Notes: generated from the sequence alone by a model not told the origin. Shown: positions 8,416-17,884, counted from the first letter of the stretch. The stretch is 64,000 bases of DNA from Bacillus sp. BHET2 (GCF_005938125.1 NZ_VCQN01000004.1:186001-250000); one strand, 5' to 3'. Numbers and translations: made by a program.

Positions 8416-8470
8416 TTGACTATAATCGATTACAGTTGTAAACTAAAAGCATAAAACGATTACAAGCGTA
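8416..8470 (+). promoter_or_regulatory. copYZA promoter region with two cop boxes
   Basis: TACAGTTGTA (8431-8440) matches the CopY operator TACAnnTGTA exactly. TACAAGCGTA (8461-8470) matches at 7 of the 8 fixed positions. They are 30 bp apart start to start, close to the paired arrangement of Enterococcus cop operons. TTGACT (8416-8421) is a possible -35, with the first box lying in the spacer. CopY would block transcription until Cu(I) displaces its zinc. Confidence 0.8.
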
Positions 8471-8491
8471 AACGATAAGGAGATGATCACC

Positions 8492-8953
8492 TTGCCCAAA
8501 GAAGAAAAACCGGAAATTACAGATTCCGAATGGGAGGTCATGAGGGTGGTTTGGACTCTTAAAGAAGTGACCAGTAAGGATATAAGCTCTATCCTGCAGG
8601 AAAAGAAAGAGTGGAAGCCGGCCACGACGAAAACGTTTATTGGGCGCCTGGTCAAAAAAGGAATGCTGACAACCGAGAAAATCGGCAACCGGTTCATCTA
8701 CAGGGCAGGAGTTAGTGAAGAAGAAAGCCTGAAGACACTGAAGTCAGGATTATTCGCTCATATATGCAGCCGGGCAGTCGGAGGGACGATCGCGGACCTG
8801 ATTGAAGAAGCTACGCTGAGTCATGATGATATTGCCCTGCTCCAGCAAGCATTACAAACCAAGAAAAAGGATGCTGTCGACCACATTCCATGCAATTGTG
8901 TGCCTGGACAGTGTACTTGCAAAAAAGATCACGGCATAGACTGCCAACATTAA
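8492..8953 (+). CDS. copY: CopY-type copper-responsive repressor
   Basis: A 153-residue repressor of the BlaI/MecI/CopY family. I start it at TTG 8492: AAGGAG (8477-8482) touches the ATG at 8483 but is 9 nt before the TTG. The N-terminal winged helix (EWEVMRVVWTLKEVTSKDI, KPATTKTFIGRLVKKG) binds the operator. The C-terminus has the CopY metal hook CNCVPGQCTC (CxCx4CxC), which holds Zn(II) in the DNA-bound form and Cu(I) in the released form. Extra Cys and His residues end the protein (CKKDHGIDCQH). First gene of copYZA. Confidence 0.95.
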   Translation: MPKEEKPEITDSEWEVMRVVWTLKEVTSKDISSILQEKKEWKPATTKTFIGRLVKKGMLTTEKIGNRFIYRAGVSEEESLKTLKSGLFAHICSRAVGGTIADLIEEATLSHDDIALLQQALQTKKKDAVDHIPCNCVPGQCTCKKDHGIDCQH

Positions 8954-8976
8954 AAAATCTCAAGGAGTGTTGAACA

Positions 8977-9192
8977 ATGGAAAAAACATTATTAAACGTA
9001 TCTGGAATGACCTGTGGAAATTGTGTGAAAAAAGTAGAGACGGTTCTGAATGAACTGGACGGAGTCGAAAAAGCAAAAGTGGATCTGGAAAATGGAGCGG
9101 CAAAAGTAAAGTATGACGAAACCAAGCAATCACCTGACAGCTTGAGCAAAGCGGTTACGGATGCGGGATACGAAACAGAACCAACGAAATAA
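8977..9192 (+). CDS. copZ: Copper chaperone CopZ
   Basis: A 71-residue single heavy-metal-associated domain with the Cu(I) site GMTCGNC (residues 9-15) and a ferredoxin-like fold pattern ending in TDAGYETEP. It delivers Cu(I) to the N-terminal domains of CopA and to CopY. AAGGAG precedes ATG. It lies 23 nt after copY and 18 nt before copA, so it is within one operon. Confidence 0.95.
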   Translation: MEKTLLNVSGMTCGNCVKKVETVLNELDGVEKAKVDLENGAAKVKYDETKQSPDSLSKAVTDAGYETEPTK

Positions 9193-9210
9193 TAAAAGGT
9201 GGTTGGCACA

Positions 9211-11667
9211 ATGACGGACAAAACGTTAAGCATCGAAGGGATGACCTGTGCCTCATGTTCCCAGGCCGTTGAGAAAGCAACGAAGAAATTAGCTGGTGTT
9301 CAACAAGCAAGCGTAAACCTCGCAACGGAAAAATTAAATATAACCTATGATGAAAATGAGCTATCCCTTGAAGAAATCAAGAAAGCCGTCGATGACGCAG
9401 GCTATAAAGCGGTCACAGAAATGGAGAAAAAGACATTCAGTGTGACGGGCATGACCTGTGCATCCTGTGTGCAGTCTGTAGAGAAGGCGACAAGGAAGCT
9501 TGATGGCGTTAAGGAATCGACGGTCAATATGGCGACAGAGAAAATGGTCATTGAGTACGATCCTGCTGTTGTATCGGTTTCTGATATCAAGGATGCGGTT
9601 TCCGATGCCGGATATGAAGCGCATGAGGACACCGACGCAGAAGATTCAGTGGACGAAGACAGAGACAAGAAAGAGCAGCACATCAAGACCATGTGGAAAC
9701 GCTTCTGGGTTTCAGCTGTCTTCACGGTGCCCTTGCTCCTCGTTTCTATGGGGCATATGTTCGGCATGCCGCTGCCACAAGCCATCGATCCGATGGTGAA
9801 CCCGTCCGGATTTGCATTACTGCAACTCGTACTGACGATTCCTGTCATGATGATGGGGAAACCTTTCTTTACTGTAGGGTTTAAAACATTGGCAAAACGA
9901 CATCCTAACATGGATTCATTGGTGGCACTCGGGACAGGTGCTGCGTTCTTCTACAGCTTGTTCGCAACCATTATGATTATAACGGGTAGTGAAAACTATG
10001 CCCAGGATCTCTATTTTGAATCGGCAGCTGTCATTCTAACCCTCATTACATTAGGGAAGTATTTCGAGGCTCTTTCGAAAGGGAAAACGTCTGAAGCGAT
10101 CAAGAAACTGATGGGCCTCGCCCCTAAAACGGCCACAGTCGTAAGAGATGGAGAAGAAGTGGAAATCTCAATCGAAGAAGTGGAAGTCGGAGACATCATC
10201 ATCGTCAAACCTGGTGAGAAGATTCCTGTGGACGGAGAAGTGATAGAAGGAAAAACATCCGTCGATGAAGCGATGCTGACCGGTGAAAGTATCCCTGTTG
10301 AGAAGACGCCGGGTTCTGTCATTATCGGTGCAAGTATCAATAAAAACGGTACCATTCGATACGAGGCTACGAAGGTCGGGAAGGACACGGCATTATCGCA
10401 AATCATCAAGCTCGTTGAAGATGCCCAAGGATCAAAAGCCCCGATTGCCAAAATGGCGGATATCATTTCAGGTTATTTTGTCCCCATCGTCATCGTTCTT
10501 GCCATTCTATCTGGTCTTGCCTGGTATGTTGCAGGGGAGTCAGGACTCTTTGCCTTTACGATTGCCATTTCGATTCTCGTCATCGCCTGCCCATGTGCCT
10601 TGGGGCTTGCGACACCTACAGCGATCATGGTTGGTACTGGGAAGGGTGCTGAAAACGGCGTCTTGATTAAAAGCGGAGGCGCCCTTGAAACAACACATAA
10701 AGTAGACACCATCGTGTTCGATAAAACGGGGACCATCACAGAAGGAAAGCCTGTCATGACAGATATCGTGACGTCAGGCGACATGTCCGAAGAAGAACTA
10801 CTGACCCTTGCCGCATCAGCTGAAAAGGGATCCGAACATCCCCTGGGAGAAGCGATTGTCAGGGAAGCGGAAGAGAGAGGACTCACTATCCGCAAGACCG
10901 ACTTCTTTGATGCCATTACAGGACAGGGAATTGAAGTGACGGTCGAAGGAGACGATCTTCTCCTTGGTAACCGCAAGCTGATGGATGAAAATAACGTCGA
11001 AGTCGGTGAACTCGCGAAAGTCTCCGACCGGCTTGCAGCCGAGGGGAAAACACCGATGTTTATCGCGGTGGAAGAAGAAATCGCGGGTATCATTGCCGTC
11101 GCCGATACGGTAAAAGAAACAAGCTTCAAAGCCATTGAAAAGCTTCACAGAATGGGGATTGAAGTGGCGATGATCACGGGAGACAACAAGCGGACCGCAG
11201 AAGCGATCGCCAAGGAAGTCGGGATTGACCGCGTGCTGAGTGAAGTACTGCCGGAAGACAAAGCAAATGAAGTCAAGAAGCTTCAAGAAGAGGGCAGGAA
11301 AGTGGCGATGGTCGGAGACGGAATCAATGACGCCCCGGCCCTTGCCCAGGCAGATATCGGGATTGCCATCGGTTCTGGTACGGATGTGGCGATGGAGTCT
11401 GCAGACATCGTCCTGATGAGAAGTGACCTCATGGACGTACCGATAGCCGTCGAGCTAAGTAAAGCGACCATCCGGAATATTAAGCAGAACCTATTCTGGG
11501 CTTTTGGGTATAACATCCTCGGTATTCCTATTGCCATGGGGATCCTGTATCTGTTCGGAGGCCCCTTACTCAACCCAATGATTGCAGGAGCAGCGATGAG
11601 TTTCAGTTCCGTATCCGTCCTGCTGAACGCCCTTCGTCTGAAAGGCTTCAAACCTTCAGGGAGTTAA
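9211..11667 (+). CDS. copA: Copper-exporting P1B-type ATPase CopA
   Basis: An 818-residue ATPase. The ATG at 9211 is chosen because AAAAGGTGG sits 8 nt upstream; a GTG at 9199 lies inside that site. Two N-terminal metal-binding domains each carry GMTCASC. The core has TGES in the actuator, the membrane Cu(I) site CPC (IACPCALGLATP), the phosphorylation site DKTGT, the SEHPLG nucleotide-domain signature and GDGINDAPAL. These are the CopA-type (P1B-1) marks: Cu(I) is pumped out of the cytosol using ATP. Length and order are normal. Last gene of copYZA. Confidence 0.97.
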   Translation: MTDKTLSIEGMTCASCSQAVEKATKKLAGVQQASVNLATEKLNITYDENELSLEEIKKAVDDAGYKAVTEMEKKTFSVTGMTCASCVQSVEKATRKLDGVKESTVNMATEKMVIEYDPAVVSVSDIKDAVSDAGYEAHEDTDAEDSVDEDRDKKEQHIKTMWKRFWVSAVFTVPLLLVSMGHMFGMPLPQAIDPMVNPSGFALLQLVLTIPVMMMGKPFFTVGFKTLAKRHPNMDSLVALGTGAAFFYSLFATIMIITGSENYAQDLYFESAAVILTLITLGKYFEALSKGKTSEAIKKLMGLAPKTATVVRDGEEVEISIEEVEVGDIIIVKPGEKIPVDGEVIEGKTSVDEAMLTGESIPVEKTPGSVIIGASINKNGTIRYEATKVGKDTALSQIIKLVEDAQGSKAPIAKMADIISGYFVPIVIVLAILSGLAWYVAGESGLFAFTIAISILVIACPCALGLATPTAIMVGTGKGAENGVLIKSGGALETTHKVDTIVFDKTGTITEGKPVMTDIVTSGDMSEEELLTLAASAEKGSEHPLGEAIVREAEERGLTIRKTDFFDAITGQGIEVTVEGDDLLLGNRKLMDENNVEVGELAKVSDRLAAEGKTPMFIAVEEEIAGIIAVADTVKETSFKAIEKLHRMGIEVAMITGDNKRTAEAIAKEVGIDRVLSEVLPEDKANEVKKLQEEGRKVAMVGDGINDAPALAQADIGIAIGSGTDVAMESADIVLMRSDLMDVPIAVELSKATIRNIKQNLFWAFGYNILGIPIAMGILYLFGGPLLNPMIAGAAMSFSSVSVLLNALRLKGFKPSGS

Positions 11668-11849
11668 TTTTTATAACTAGCCTGAAGACGAAAAAGATTT
11701 TAAATATCAAGAACATTCTTTGGAAAGTGATGTAATAATGTTTGAATCCCTTAAACTATTAATGAATATTGTTATTCTAAAATAATTTTCGTGATAAGCT
11801 ATATCTATAAAAAGTCGAGTGATAGTTTTCGTAATTATCAACTAATAAA

Positions 11850-11892
11850 ACGCTCTCAACGTTATTCTCGGATAACGTTGAGAGCGTTTTTT
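11850..11892 (+). terminator. Strong hairpin terminator between copA and qoxA
   Basis: CGCTCTCAACGTTAT (11851-11865) and ATAACGTTGAGAGCG form a perfect stem around TCTCGG or similar, followed by TTTTTT. It lies 180 bp beyond copA. A weaker hairpin (CTTCAGG/CCTGAAG, about 11652-11687) overlaps the end of copA. No gene is visible in the rest of the 389-bp gap. Confidence 0.8.
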
Positions 11893-12056
11893 GGTCCTAA
11901 GAGAAATTCTTTCCAACATTGTTACCGTTCTGTGAATAAAATGCGTCTAAATTTCGAAAATCTGTTTAAACATGCAGTTATTAAGGGTACCTGTTTAGAG
12001 AATTTGATAGTATAGGTCTACGAGAGTAAATTCTACATAAAGGAAGGTGATTTCTT

Positions 12057-13100
12057 TTGTTTAATAAATTTAAACCGTATTTAATTGTCCTAATAAGTCT
12101 GGTTTCTTTATTTTTCATTATTATATTCAGTACTGATAGCGAGTTAATCGTTCTAGATCCTAAGGGTCCGGTTGGAGCTGTCCAAAAAGATCTTATTATG
12201 CTGTCGATATACTATATGCTTGCCATTATGGTTGTCGTTCTTGGTTTCTTTACGATTATATTATTCAAGTATCGAAGCAGTAAAAAGAATGGTGACTACA
12301 AACCGGATATGCACGGAAGTACGTTTCTTGAGATTATATGGACACTGATTCCTGTCCTGATTGTTATTGCATTATCAATCCCAAATACAAAAGCTCTTTA
12401 TGAATTAAGGGACGCACCAGAGGCTACCTCTCATAAGGATCCAATCGTCATTCATGCGACGGCTGTCGATTGGAAATGGATCTTCAGCTACCCTGAAGAG
12501 GGAATCGAGACGGTAAACTACGTAAATGTCCCTGAGGATCATCCGATTTTGTTTAAAGTAACGGCTGCAGATTCCATGGCATCATTCTGGGTGCCACAAC
12601 TTGGTGGTCAAATCTATGGGATGCCTGGCATGGTCAATGATTTATATCTACAGGCCGATGAACCAGGAACATATGATGGAAGAAACTCAAACTTCACTGG
12701 TGAAGGTATGACGCATCAAACGTTTGATTTTGTTGCGTTGAAAGAGGATAAGTATGAAAGCTGGGTAAAAGAGTCACAAACAAACCAGCCGAAATTAACA
12801 GAAAATGTATATGAAAAACTGATGCTTCCAGAGACGGTTGATAAGATGACATTTTCATCTACTCACCTAGCATTCGTCGACCACGGCAAGAATTCCGAGT
12901 ATGGAATGGCGATACGTCAGAAATACGGACTTGATACCACTGTAGGTGGTGCGGATAAAGATGCGAAGTCGGTTCATGGAAATATGGACATGGACGGTCA
13001 TGGTGAAATGGAAGATAACGATCATATGAATGGTCACAAAGATATGGAACATGATGATAAGATGAATAAAGATGAAGATAATGATAGTCATGAGCACTAA
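12057..13100 (+). CDS. qoxA: Cytochrome aa3 quinol oxidase subunit II
   Basis: A 347-residue subunit II with two N-terminal membrane helices and a periplasm-facing cupredoxin domain. The Cu-A ligand cluster is absent (FTGEGMTH where cytochrome c oxidases have a CxxxC loop), which marks it as quinol-oxidising. VLDPKGPVGAVQKDLI matches QoxA. Two oddities stand out. The lipobox Cys expected from B. subtilis QoxA is missing: the first helix is followed by FSTDSELIVLDPKG. The last 45 or so residues form a His/Met/Asp-rich tail with 7 His and 6 Met (HGNMDMDGHGEMEDN and onward). It starts at TTG, with AAAGGAAGGTGA upstream, and is the first gene of qoxABCD. Confidence 0.93.
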   Translation: MFNKFKPYLIVLISLVSLFFIIIFSTDSELIVLDPKGPVGAVQKDLIMLSIYYMLAIMVVVLGFFTIILFKYRSSKKNGDYKPDMHGSTFLEIIWTLIPVLIVIALSIPNTKALYELRDAPEATSHKDPIVIHATAVDWKWIFSYPEEGIETVNYVNVPEDHPILFKVTAADSMASFWVPQLGGQIYGMPGMVNDLYLQADEPGTYDGRNSNFTGEGMTHQTFDFVALKEDKYESWVKESQTNQPKLTENVYEKLMLPETVDKMTFSSTHLAFVDHGKNSEYGMAIRQKYGLDTTVGGADKDAKSVHGNMDMDGHGEMEDNDHMNGHKDMEHDDKMNKDEDNDSHEH

Positions 13101-13116
13101 GAAAGGAGGACTTTAA

Positions 13117-15078
13117 ATGTTTGATTTTATAAAGGATAATCTTATCCTCAACGATCCGTTGATTATAGGAGCCAACATTTCGATCGTTTTCACCGTAATC
13201 GGAATCGTTGCAGTCCTCACTTACTTTAAGAAGTGGAAATGGTTGTGGAACGACTGGATCACAAGCGTTGATCATAAAAAGATTGGTATTATGTATATTC
13301 TGGCTGCACTTGTTATGCTCTTCCGTGGAGGGGTCGATGCACTCTTAATGAGGGCACAATTGACAGTGCCAGATAACTCATTTTTAACTTCAGAACATTA
13401 CAATGAAATCTTTACGACTCACGGCACGATCATGATTTTATTCATGGCGATGCCTTTCTTACTTGGATTGATGAACGTAGTGGTTCCTTTGCAAATTGGC
13501 GCAAGGGACGTAGCGTTCCCGTACTTGAATAACTTAAGTTTCTGGGCTTTCATGTTCGGTGCAATCCTTTTCAATATGTCATTCGTATTCGGTGGGTCAC
13601 CGAATGCAGGTTGGACGAACTATGCACCACTTGCGATTGAAGGTAGTCCTGGACCGGGTATTAACTATTACCTGCTGGGTTTACAGATATCGGGGATTGG
13701 TACACTCTTGACAGGCATTAACTTTGTCGTCACTATCATTAAGATGCGTGCGCCTGGCATGACGCTTCTGCGGATGCCGATGTTCACATGGACAACGTTA
13801 ATCACGGCTTTCATCATCGTATTTGCTTTCCCGATTTTGACTGTCACTTTGGCACTGATGACATTTGACCGTATATTCGGTTCTCACTTCTTCACGCTTA
13901 CAGCAGGTGGCGACCCGATGCTATGGGCAAACTTATTCTGGTTATGGGGACATCCTGAGGTTTATATCGTAATCTTACCGGCTTTCGGTATATTCTCGGA
14001 AATCATTGCCACGTTCTCAAGAAAAACGCTATTTGGTTACAAATCTATGATTCTTTCCCTTGTAGCGATTTCAGGGCTAAGTTTTGTTGTATGGGTCCAT
14101 CACTTCTTCACAATGGGTGGAAGTGCTGCGGTGAACAGCGTCTTCTCAATTACGACGATGGCAATTGCCATACCGACCGGGATTAAGATATTCAACTGGC
14201 TTGGTACTCTGTATAAAGGAAAGATTGAATTTACAGTACCGATGATGTGGTCTGTTGCGTTTATTCCAACATTCCTGATCGGTGGAGTCACAGGAGTTAT
14301 GCTTGGAATGGCAGCAGCCGATTTCCAATATCACAATAACTACTTCCTGGTTGCTCACTTCCACTATACGTTAATTGCCGGTGTTGTATTTGCCTGCTTT
14401 GCGGGACTTGCATACTGGTATCCGAAAATGTTCGGGCATAAAATGGATGAACGAATCGGAAGATGGTCTTTCTGGCTCTTCTCGATCGGATTCAACCTTT
14501 GTTTCTTGCCACAATTCGTGTTAGGATTTGCCGGTATGCCAAGACGTGTGTACACGTATGGACCGGAAGACGGCTGGACAGCATTGAATGTGATCTCTTC
14601 TGTCGGAGCGTTTGGAATGGGTGTTGGATTCATGGTACTCGTCTATGGCATCTATTACAGCTTCCGTTTTGCAAAGAGAGAAACAACAGGAGATGCTTGG
14701 GATGGACGTACCCTTGAATGGGCTACAAGTTCAAGCATTCCACCACATTACAACTTTGCATATGTACCTGAAGTGAAGAGTCATGATGCATTTTATGATA
14801 TGAAACAAGAAGGAATACCTGTCACGCCTGATAACTTTGAATATAAACCGATCCACATGCCAAGCAATGCCGGTACACCTTTCATCATGGCTGCTCTATT
14901 CTTCGTTGGAGGATTCGGATTGGTGTTCGAACTATTTTGGATGGCTATAATGGCACTAGTCGGTATCTTCGGGTGCATGGCGTATCGCTCATTGATGTCT
15001 CATAAGCAAGATGAAGGGTATTATGTAAGTGTGGAAGAAATAGAAAAGACTGAAAATCCGTATAAGAGGGAGGCGTGA
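13117..15078 (+). CDS. qoxB: Cytochrome aa3 quinol oxidase subunit I
   Basis: A 653-residue subunit I, normal for QoxB, with about 14-15 membrane helices. Heme and Cu-B ligands are visible: [10 protein letters not shown] (heme a His), [12 protein letters not shown] (Cu-B His and the cross-linked Tyr), VHHFFTMG (two Cu-B His), and [11 protein letters not shown] (heme a3 and heme a His). [11 protein letters not shown] near the start is typical. It reduces oxygen to water with menaquinol electrons and pumps protons. AAAGGAGG lies before ATG, 16 nt after qoxA. Confidence 0.97.
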   Translation: MFDFIKDNLILNDPLIIGANISIVFTVIGIVAVLTYFKKWKWLWNDWITSVDHKKIGIMYILAALVMLFRGGVDALLMRAQLTVPDNSFLTSEHYNEIFTTHGTIMILFMAMPFLLGLMNVVVPLQIGARDVAFPYLNNLSFWAFMFGAILFNMSFVFGGSPNAGWTNYAPLAIEGSPGPGINYYLLGLQISGIGTLLTGINFVVTIIKMRAPGMTLLRMPMFTWTTLITAFIIVFAFPILTVTLALMTFDRIFGSHFFTLTAGGDPMLWANLFWLWGHPEVYIVILPAFGIFSEIIATFSRKTLFGYKSMILSLVAISGLSFVVWVHHFFTMGGSAAVNSVFSITTMAIAIPTGIKIFNWLGTLYKGKIEFTVPMMWSVAFIPTFLIGGVTGVMLGMAAADFQYHNNYFLVAHFHYTLIAGVVFACFAGLAYWYPKMFGHKMDERIGRWSFWLFSIGFNLCFLPQFVLGFAGMPRRVYTYGPEDGWTALNVISSVGAFGMGVGFMVLVYGIYYSFRFAKRETTGDAWDGRTLEWATSSSIPPHYNFAYVPEVKSHDAFYDMKQEGIPVTPDNFEYKPIHMPSNAGTPFIMAALFFVGGFGLVFELFWMAIMALVGIFGCMAYRSLMSHKQDEGYYVSVEEIEKTENPYKREA

Positions 15079-15080
15079 GC

Positions 15081-15692
15081 ATGGCACATAGTACGAATAT
15101 AGATCCAAACACGCCATTAGAGTATCAATCGGATATTGGCCGACTGAATATTTTCGGATTCTGGGTTTTCCTGGGCGCGGAAATTGCATTATTTGCCACT
15201 ATTTTCGCAACGTTTTTCGCTCTGAAAGTAGGCACCATGGGTGGCCCGCTTCCAAGTGAAGTGTTTGATATGAAGAATACGATCATCATGACGCTGCTAC
15301 TATTAATCAGTAGTTTCACGTCTGGTTTATCAATAAATGAATTAAGAAAGAGAAACGTCAAATCCATGATAGTTTGGCTAGTCATCACATTATTATTCGG
15401 ATTAGGATTTCTCTACTTGGAAATCACGGAATTTGTCCATCTGATTCATGAGGGAGCAGCGATGACGACGAACTCATTCTGGTCATCCTTCTATTTACTG
15501 ACTGGAACCCACGGGCTCCATGTGTCGGTTGGGATCTTATGGATCATCCTTGTGATGTTCCAAGTGAAGAAACAGGGATTGAATCCTGATACCGCTAAAA
15601 AACTATTTGTATCCAGCTTGTATTGGCACTTTCTGGACTTTGTCTGGATCTTCGTGTTCACAAGCGTGTACTTATTAGGGATGGTGGAATAA
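15081..15692 (+). CDS. qoxC: Cytochrome aa3 quinol oxidase subunit III
   Basis: A 203-residue subunit III with five membrane helices. ATG 15081 is preferred over the GTG at 15075, because GGGAGG lies at 15067-15073. Family motifs include NIFGFWVFLGAEIALFATIF, HEGAAMTTNSFWSSFYLLTG and THGLHV. It stabilises the oxidase core. The gene starts 2 nt after the qoxB stop, and its own stop overlaps the qoxD start by one base. Confidence 0.95.
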   Translation: MAHSTNIDPNTPLEYQSDIGRLNIFGFWVFLGAEIALFATIFATFFALKVGTMGGPLPSEVFDMKNTIIMTLLLLISSFTSGLSINELRKRNVKSMIVWLVITLLFGLGFLYLEITEFVHLIHEGAAMTTNSFWSSFYLLTGTHGLHVSVGILWIILVMFQVKKQGLNPDTAKKLFVSSLYWHFLDFVWIFVFTSVYLLGMVE

Positions 15693-15991
15693 TGGGACAT
15701 AACACAACGAATCATAGTGGACTTCCTTGGACTCAGATCATTGGATTTATTTTATCCATCGGGTTAACGTTCTTAGCCGTTTGGTTTGGACTTTATACGA
15801 ATCTTGCCTATGAACTTATCGTAGCAATCGTATTCGTTCTGGCATTTATCCAGGCTGCAATTCAGCTTTTCATGTTCATGCACGTAACAGAAGGTGAAGG
15901 CAAGTGGCAAGTTGGTAAAATGATGTCAGCTGCATTTATCGCGATTGTCATCGTGGCTGGTACGGTTTGGGTACTAAGCAATATGCATTAA
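15692..15991 (+). CDS. qoxD: Cytochrome aa3 quinol oxidase subunit IV
   Basis: A 99-residue protein with three membrane helices, normal for QoxD. Signatures are PWTQIIGFILSIGLTFLAVW and the helix AAIQLFMFMHVTEGEGKW. The ATG overlaps the qoxC stop (TAATG), implying translational coupling. Last gene of qoxABCD. Confidence 0.93.
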   Translation: MGHNTTNHSGLPWTQIIGFILSIGLTFLAVWFGLYTNLAYELIVAIVFVLAFIQAAIQLFMFMHVTEGEGKWQVGKMMSAAFIAIVIVAGTVWVLSNMH

Positions 15992-16014
15992 TCTTAAATC
16001 TATTTGGATTTCTG

Positions 16015-16058
16015 AATAGAGGTTGTTGAATTCATTCAGCAGCCTCTATTTTTTTTGC
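16015..16058 (+). terminator. Terminator of qoxABCD
   Basis: AATAGAGG and CCTCTATT form a long stem (with GTTGTTGAATTCATTCAGCAG between) followed by T8. Confidence 0.85.
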
Positions 16059-16102
16059 TCTTTTTTCAAGGCTATTTTCGTGAACTTTGTAGCTATGCTT
16101 TT

Positions 16103-16207
16103 ATTGTGGGAGAGAAAGAATCGGTTGAGAATAAGATGAGACAAGAGGGCTTTCAAGTAGAGTGGCTGAAATCAATGAATCCCTCAAGGAATGATTTAGC
16201 CAGATGA
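16103..16207 (+). pseudogene. C-terminal fragment of an unrecognised gene
   Basis: An open frame of about 34 codons with no start codon after the element end reads IVGEKESVENKMRQEGFQ, then VEWLKSMNPSRNDLAR and stop. It looks coding in composition, and its TGA overlaps the lipase ATG (ATGA), the spacing of coupled operon genes. I do not recognise the family. It may be the tail of a gene that once preceded the lipase gene. Confidence 0.35.
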
Positions 16208-16977
16208 AGGTGAAAGCGAACCTGAACCCTCAAGTGAGCAGTCTATTACATACGATTAATGAAAAAATGACTGAACTGAATCATCCCCCATTGGATGTCT
16301 TGACTCCAGAGCAATCAAGAGAGTTTTATAGCGTGGCCAGAGAATTTTTTCCCACAATGTCCGTTAATGGTATAGGTATCGAGGATACTTTCATTCCTTC
16401 TATAAAGGGCCATGATATACCTATACGTATCTATACACCAAGTGGACATGGTCCATTTCCTGTCATGGTTTATTCCCATGGAGGAGGCTGGGTCTTTGGC
16501 GACTTAGAGAGCGCGGACAATATTTGCCGGTATGTTTCTAGGTATGCTGGAATCATAGTCGTTTCAATAGGGTATCGCCTGGCACCTGAGCATAAATACC
16601 CTTCAGCTTTCCAAGATGTCATAGAGGCCATTAAATGGACGTTTAGGAATTTGGAAAAATTGAAAGGAGATAACACACGGATCGGGGTTGGCGGTGAAAG
16701 TTCTGGTGGGAATTTAGCTGCTGCATCTGCTATCTATTTTAGGGATTTTGAAGAATACAATCTGACTTTTCAAGTTTTCATTACACCAGTGCTAGACTAT
16801 TATTTTGACACACTCTCCTATCGGGCAAATTATAGATATAATCTTACAAATGAAAAAATGAAATGGTTTTGGAATCATTATTTGAACAGCCCGGATGAAG
16901 GAAAGGAAATATTTGTTTCACCACTGAAAGTTCCCTCCACGAAACATTTGCCAAGAACATTGATCTATGAATGCTAG
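16204..16977 (+). pseudogene. Alpha/beta hydrolase (HSL/GDXG lipase family), 3'-truncated
   Basis: 257 codons of a hormone-sensitive-lipase-type esterase. The oxyanion motif SHGGGWVFGD (about residues 90-99) and nucleophile motif GGESSGGNLAAA are intact. The family normally runs to about 310 residues, with the catalytic Asp in a DPLRDE block and a C-terminal His. Here the frame stops at LPRTLIYEC, just before the Asp strand, so Asp and His are missing and the product should be inactive. No good ribosome site precedes the ATG; start coupling to the upstream fragment is possible. The truncation point adjoins the right element end. Confidence 0.75.
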
Positions 16978-17254
16978 TAGTCGATTCTTCCATATTGTTC
17001 CCCCCCTCACCATCTATCGCACTCACTCATTGATTAGCCCTGGCAGCTCCAATGATAGTAAACACCAATCTATGCGTAAGAGAAACTAGTAACTAGAAAA
17101 CCTGCACACATTTACACTTTAAAATCCATCCTAAATAGACAGCTTTAGTTTAGGAGATGTTATACTAAAAGAAAGCGGTATTCAAGATTAATGAATTATA
17201 TTCGTAAGCATTCGTATATATCTTTTTTATAAGCAAAAAGAAAGGGTTGATTAG

Positions 17255-17884
17255 GTGGAAACGAGGACATCATTAACAGGGACCATTTTTTTAAGTAAAC
17301 TGATCACTCAATACGCCTATATCCATCAAAAAACAGTTGGGAAAACGGCGGATGAATATATTCGTCAAATCGGTCTCCGTACTGGGGAATGGGTGGAAAG
17401 TCTGTATGGGAAAAAGGAAGAGGAATGGTCGGTTGATCAGTATGTGGAGGTCATTGTCGATTTGAAGAATTCCATCGGAGGTCATTTTTACCTTTCAGAA
17501 GTGTATCCTGATCATGTTGTGGTGAAGGCAACAGCATGTCCATTTGGCGAAGCGGTTCAAGATGCCCCTCATCTATGCAATATGACATCCAGTGTTTTCG
17601 GTGGCATAGCGTCCCGGAAATTCGGCTATTCGAAAGTAGTGTTAAGAAAAAGGATAGCAGCAGGAGATTCAGGCTGTGAAGTGGCAGTATACTTCCGTGA
17701 AACAGACTCAGAAGACGGGGACGTTTACCATGACTTAAGCTATACTCCAGATCACGGAAATCCCTTTCAATGGGAGGAAGAAACCATTCATTTACTAAGT
17801 GAGCAACTGAGGAAAAGCGATGAACTTGTCATGAAACTTGTAGGTGAGCTAGAGGAATTAAAGGCACAGGTGAAACAGGATTAA
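17255..17884 (+). CDS. Methanogen output domain 1-type protein with C-terminal coiled coil
   Basis: A 209-residue soluble protein starting at GTG with AAAGGG upstream. The pattern (YIRQIGLRTGEWVESLYG, GGHFYLSEVYPDHVVVKA, CPFGEAVQDAPHLCNM) resembles the methanogen output domain 1 / V4R-like ligand-binding group found as sensor or output modules. Conserved-looking Cys residues are in TACPFG and HLCNMT. The last 40 residues (SEQLRKSDELVMKLVGELEEL) should form a coiled coil, suggesting oligomerisation or interaction with another regulator. Function unknown; it is a single-gene unit between the lipase remnant and aspA. Confidence 0.6.
   Translation: METRTSLTGTIFLSKLITQYAYIHQKTVGKTADEYIRQIGLRTGEWVESLYGKKEEEWSVDQYVEVIVDLKNSIGGHFYLSEVYPDHVVVKATACPFGEAVQDAPHLCNMTSSVFGGIASRKFGYSKVVLRKRIAAGDSGCEVAVYFRETDSEDGDVYHDLSYTPDHGNPFQWEEETIHLLSEQLRKSDELVMKLVGELEELKAQVKQD

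Larger units (their letters stand above)
16070..17092 (+). mobile_element. Degenerate MITE-like ends flanking gene fragments
   Basis: The left end GGCTATTTTCGTGAACTTTG (16070 on) matches the left end of the complete element at 39881 with two changes. The right end (about 16996-17092: GTTCCCC, then CACCATCTATCGCACTCACT, then TGGCAGCTCC and ACCAATCTATGCG) matches the last 100 bp of that element. Between them, in place of the GC-rich palindromic core, lie about 35 codons of an unknown gene and a 3'-truncated lipase gene. It sits directly behind the qox terminator, as the complete copy sits next to the doxX terminator. Capture of host DNA by the element, or insertion into it, is inference. Confidence 0.55.

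Noticed and set aside
9361..11651. Several long minus-strand ORFs under copZ/copA
   Set aside because: Shadow frames of a strongly coding gene; Ser- or Arg-rich composition and no family resemblance.
16204..16977. Functional esterase gene
   Set aside because: The frame ends before the catalytic Asp and His regions and the downstream DNA belongs to a repeat end.
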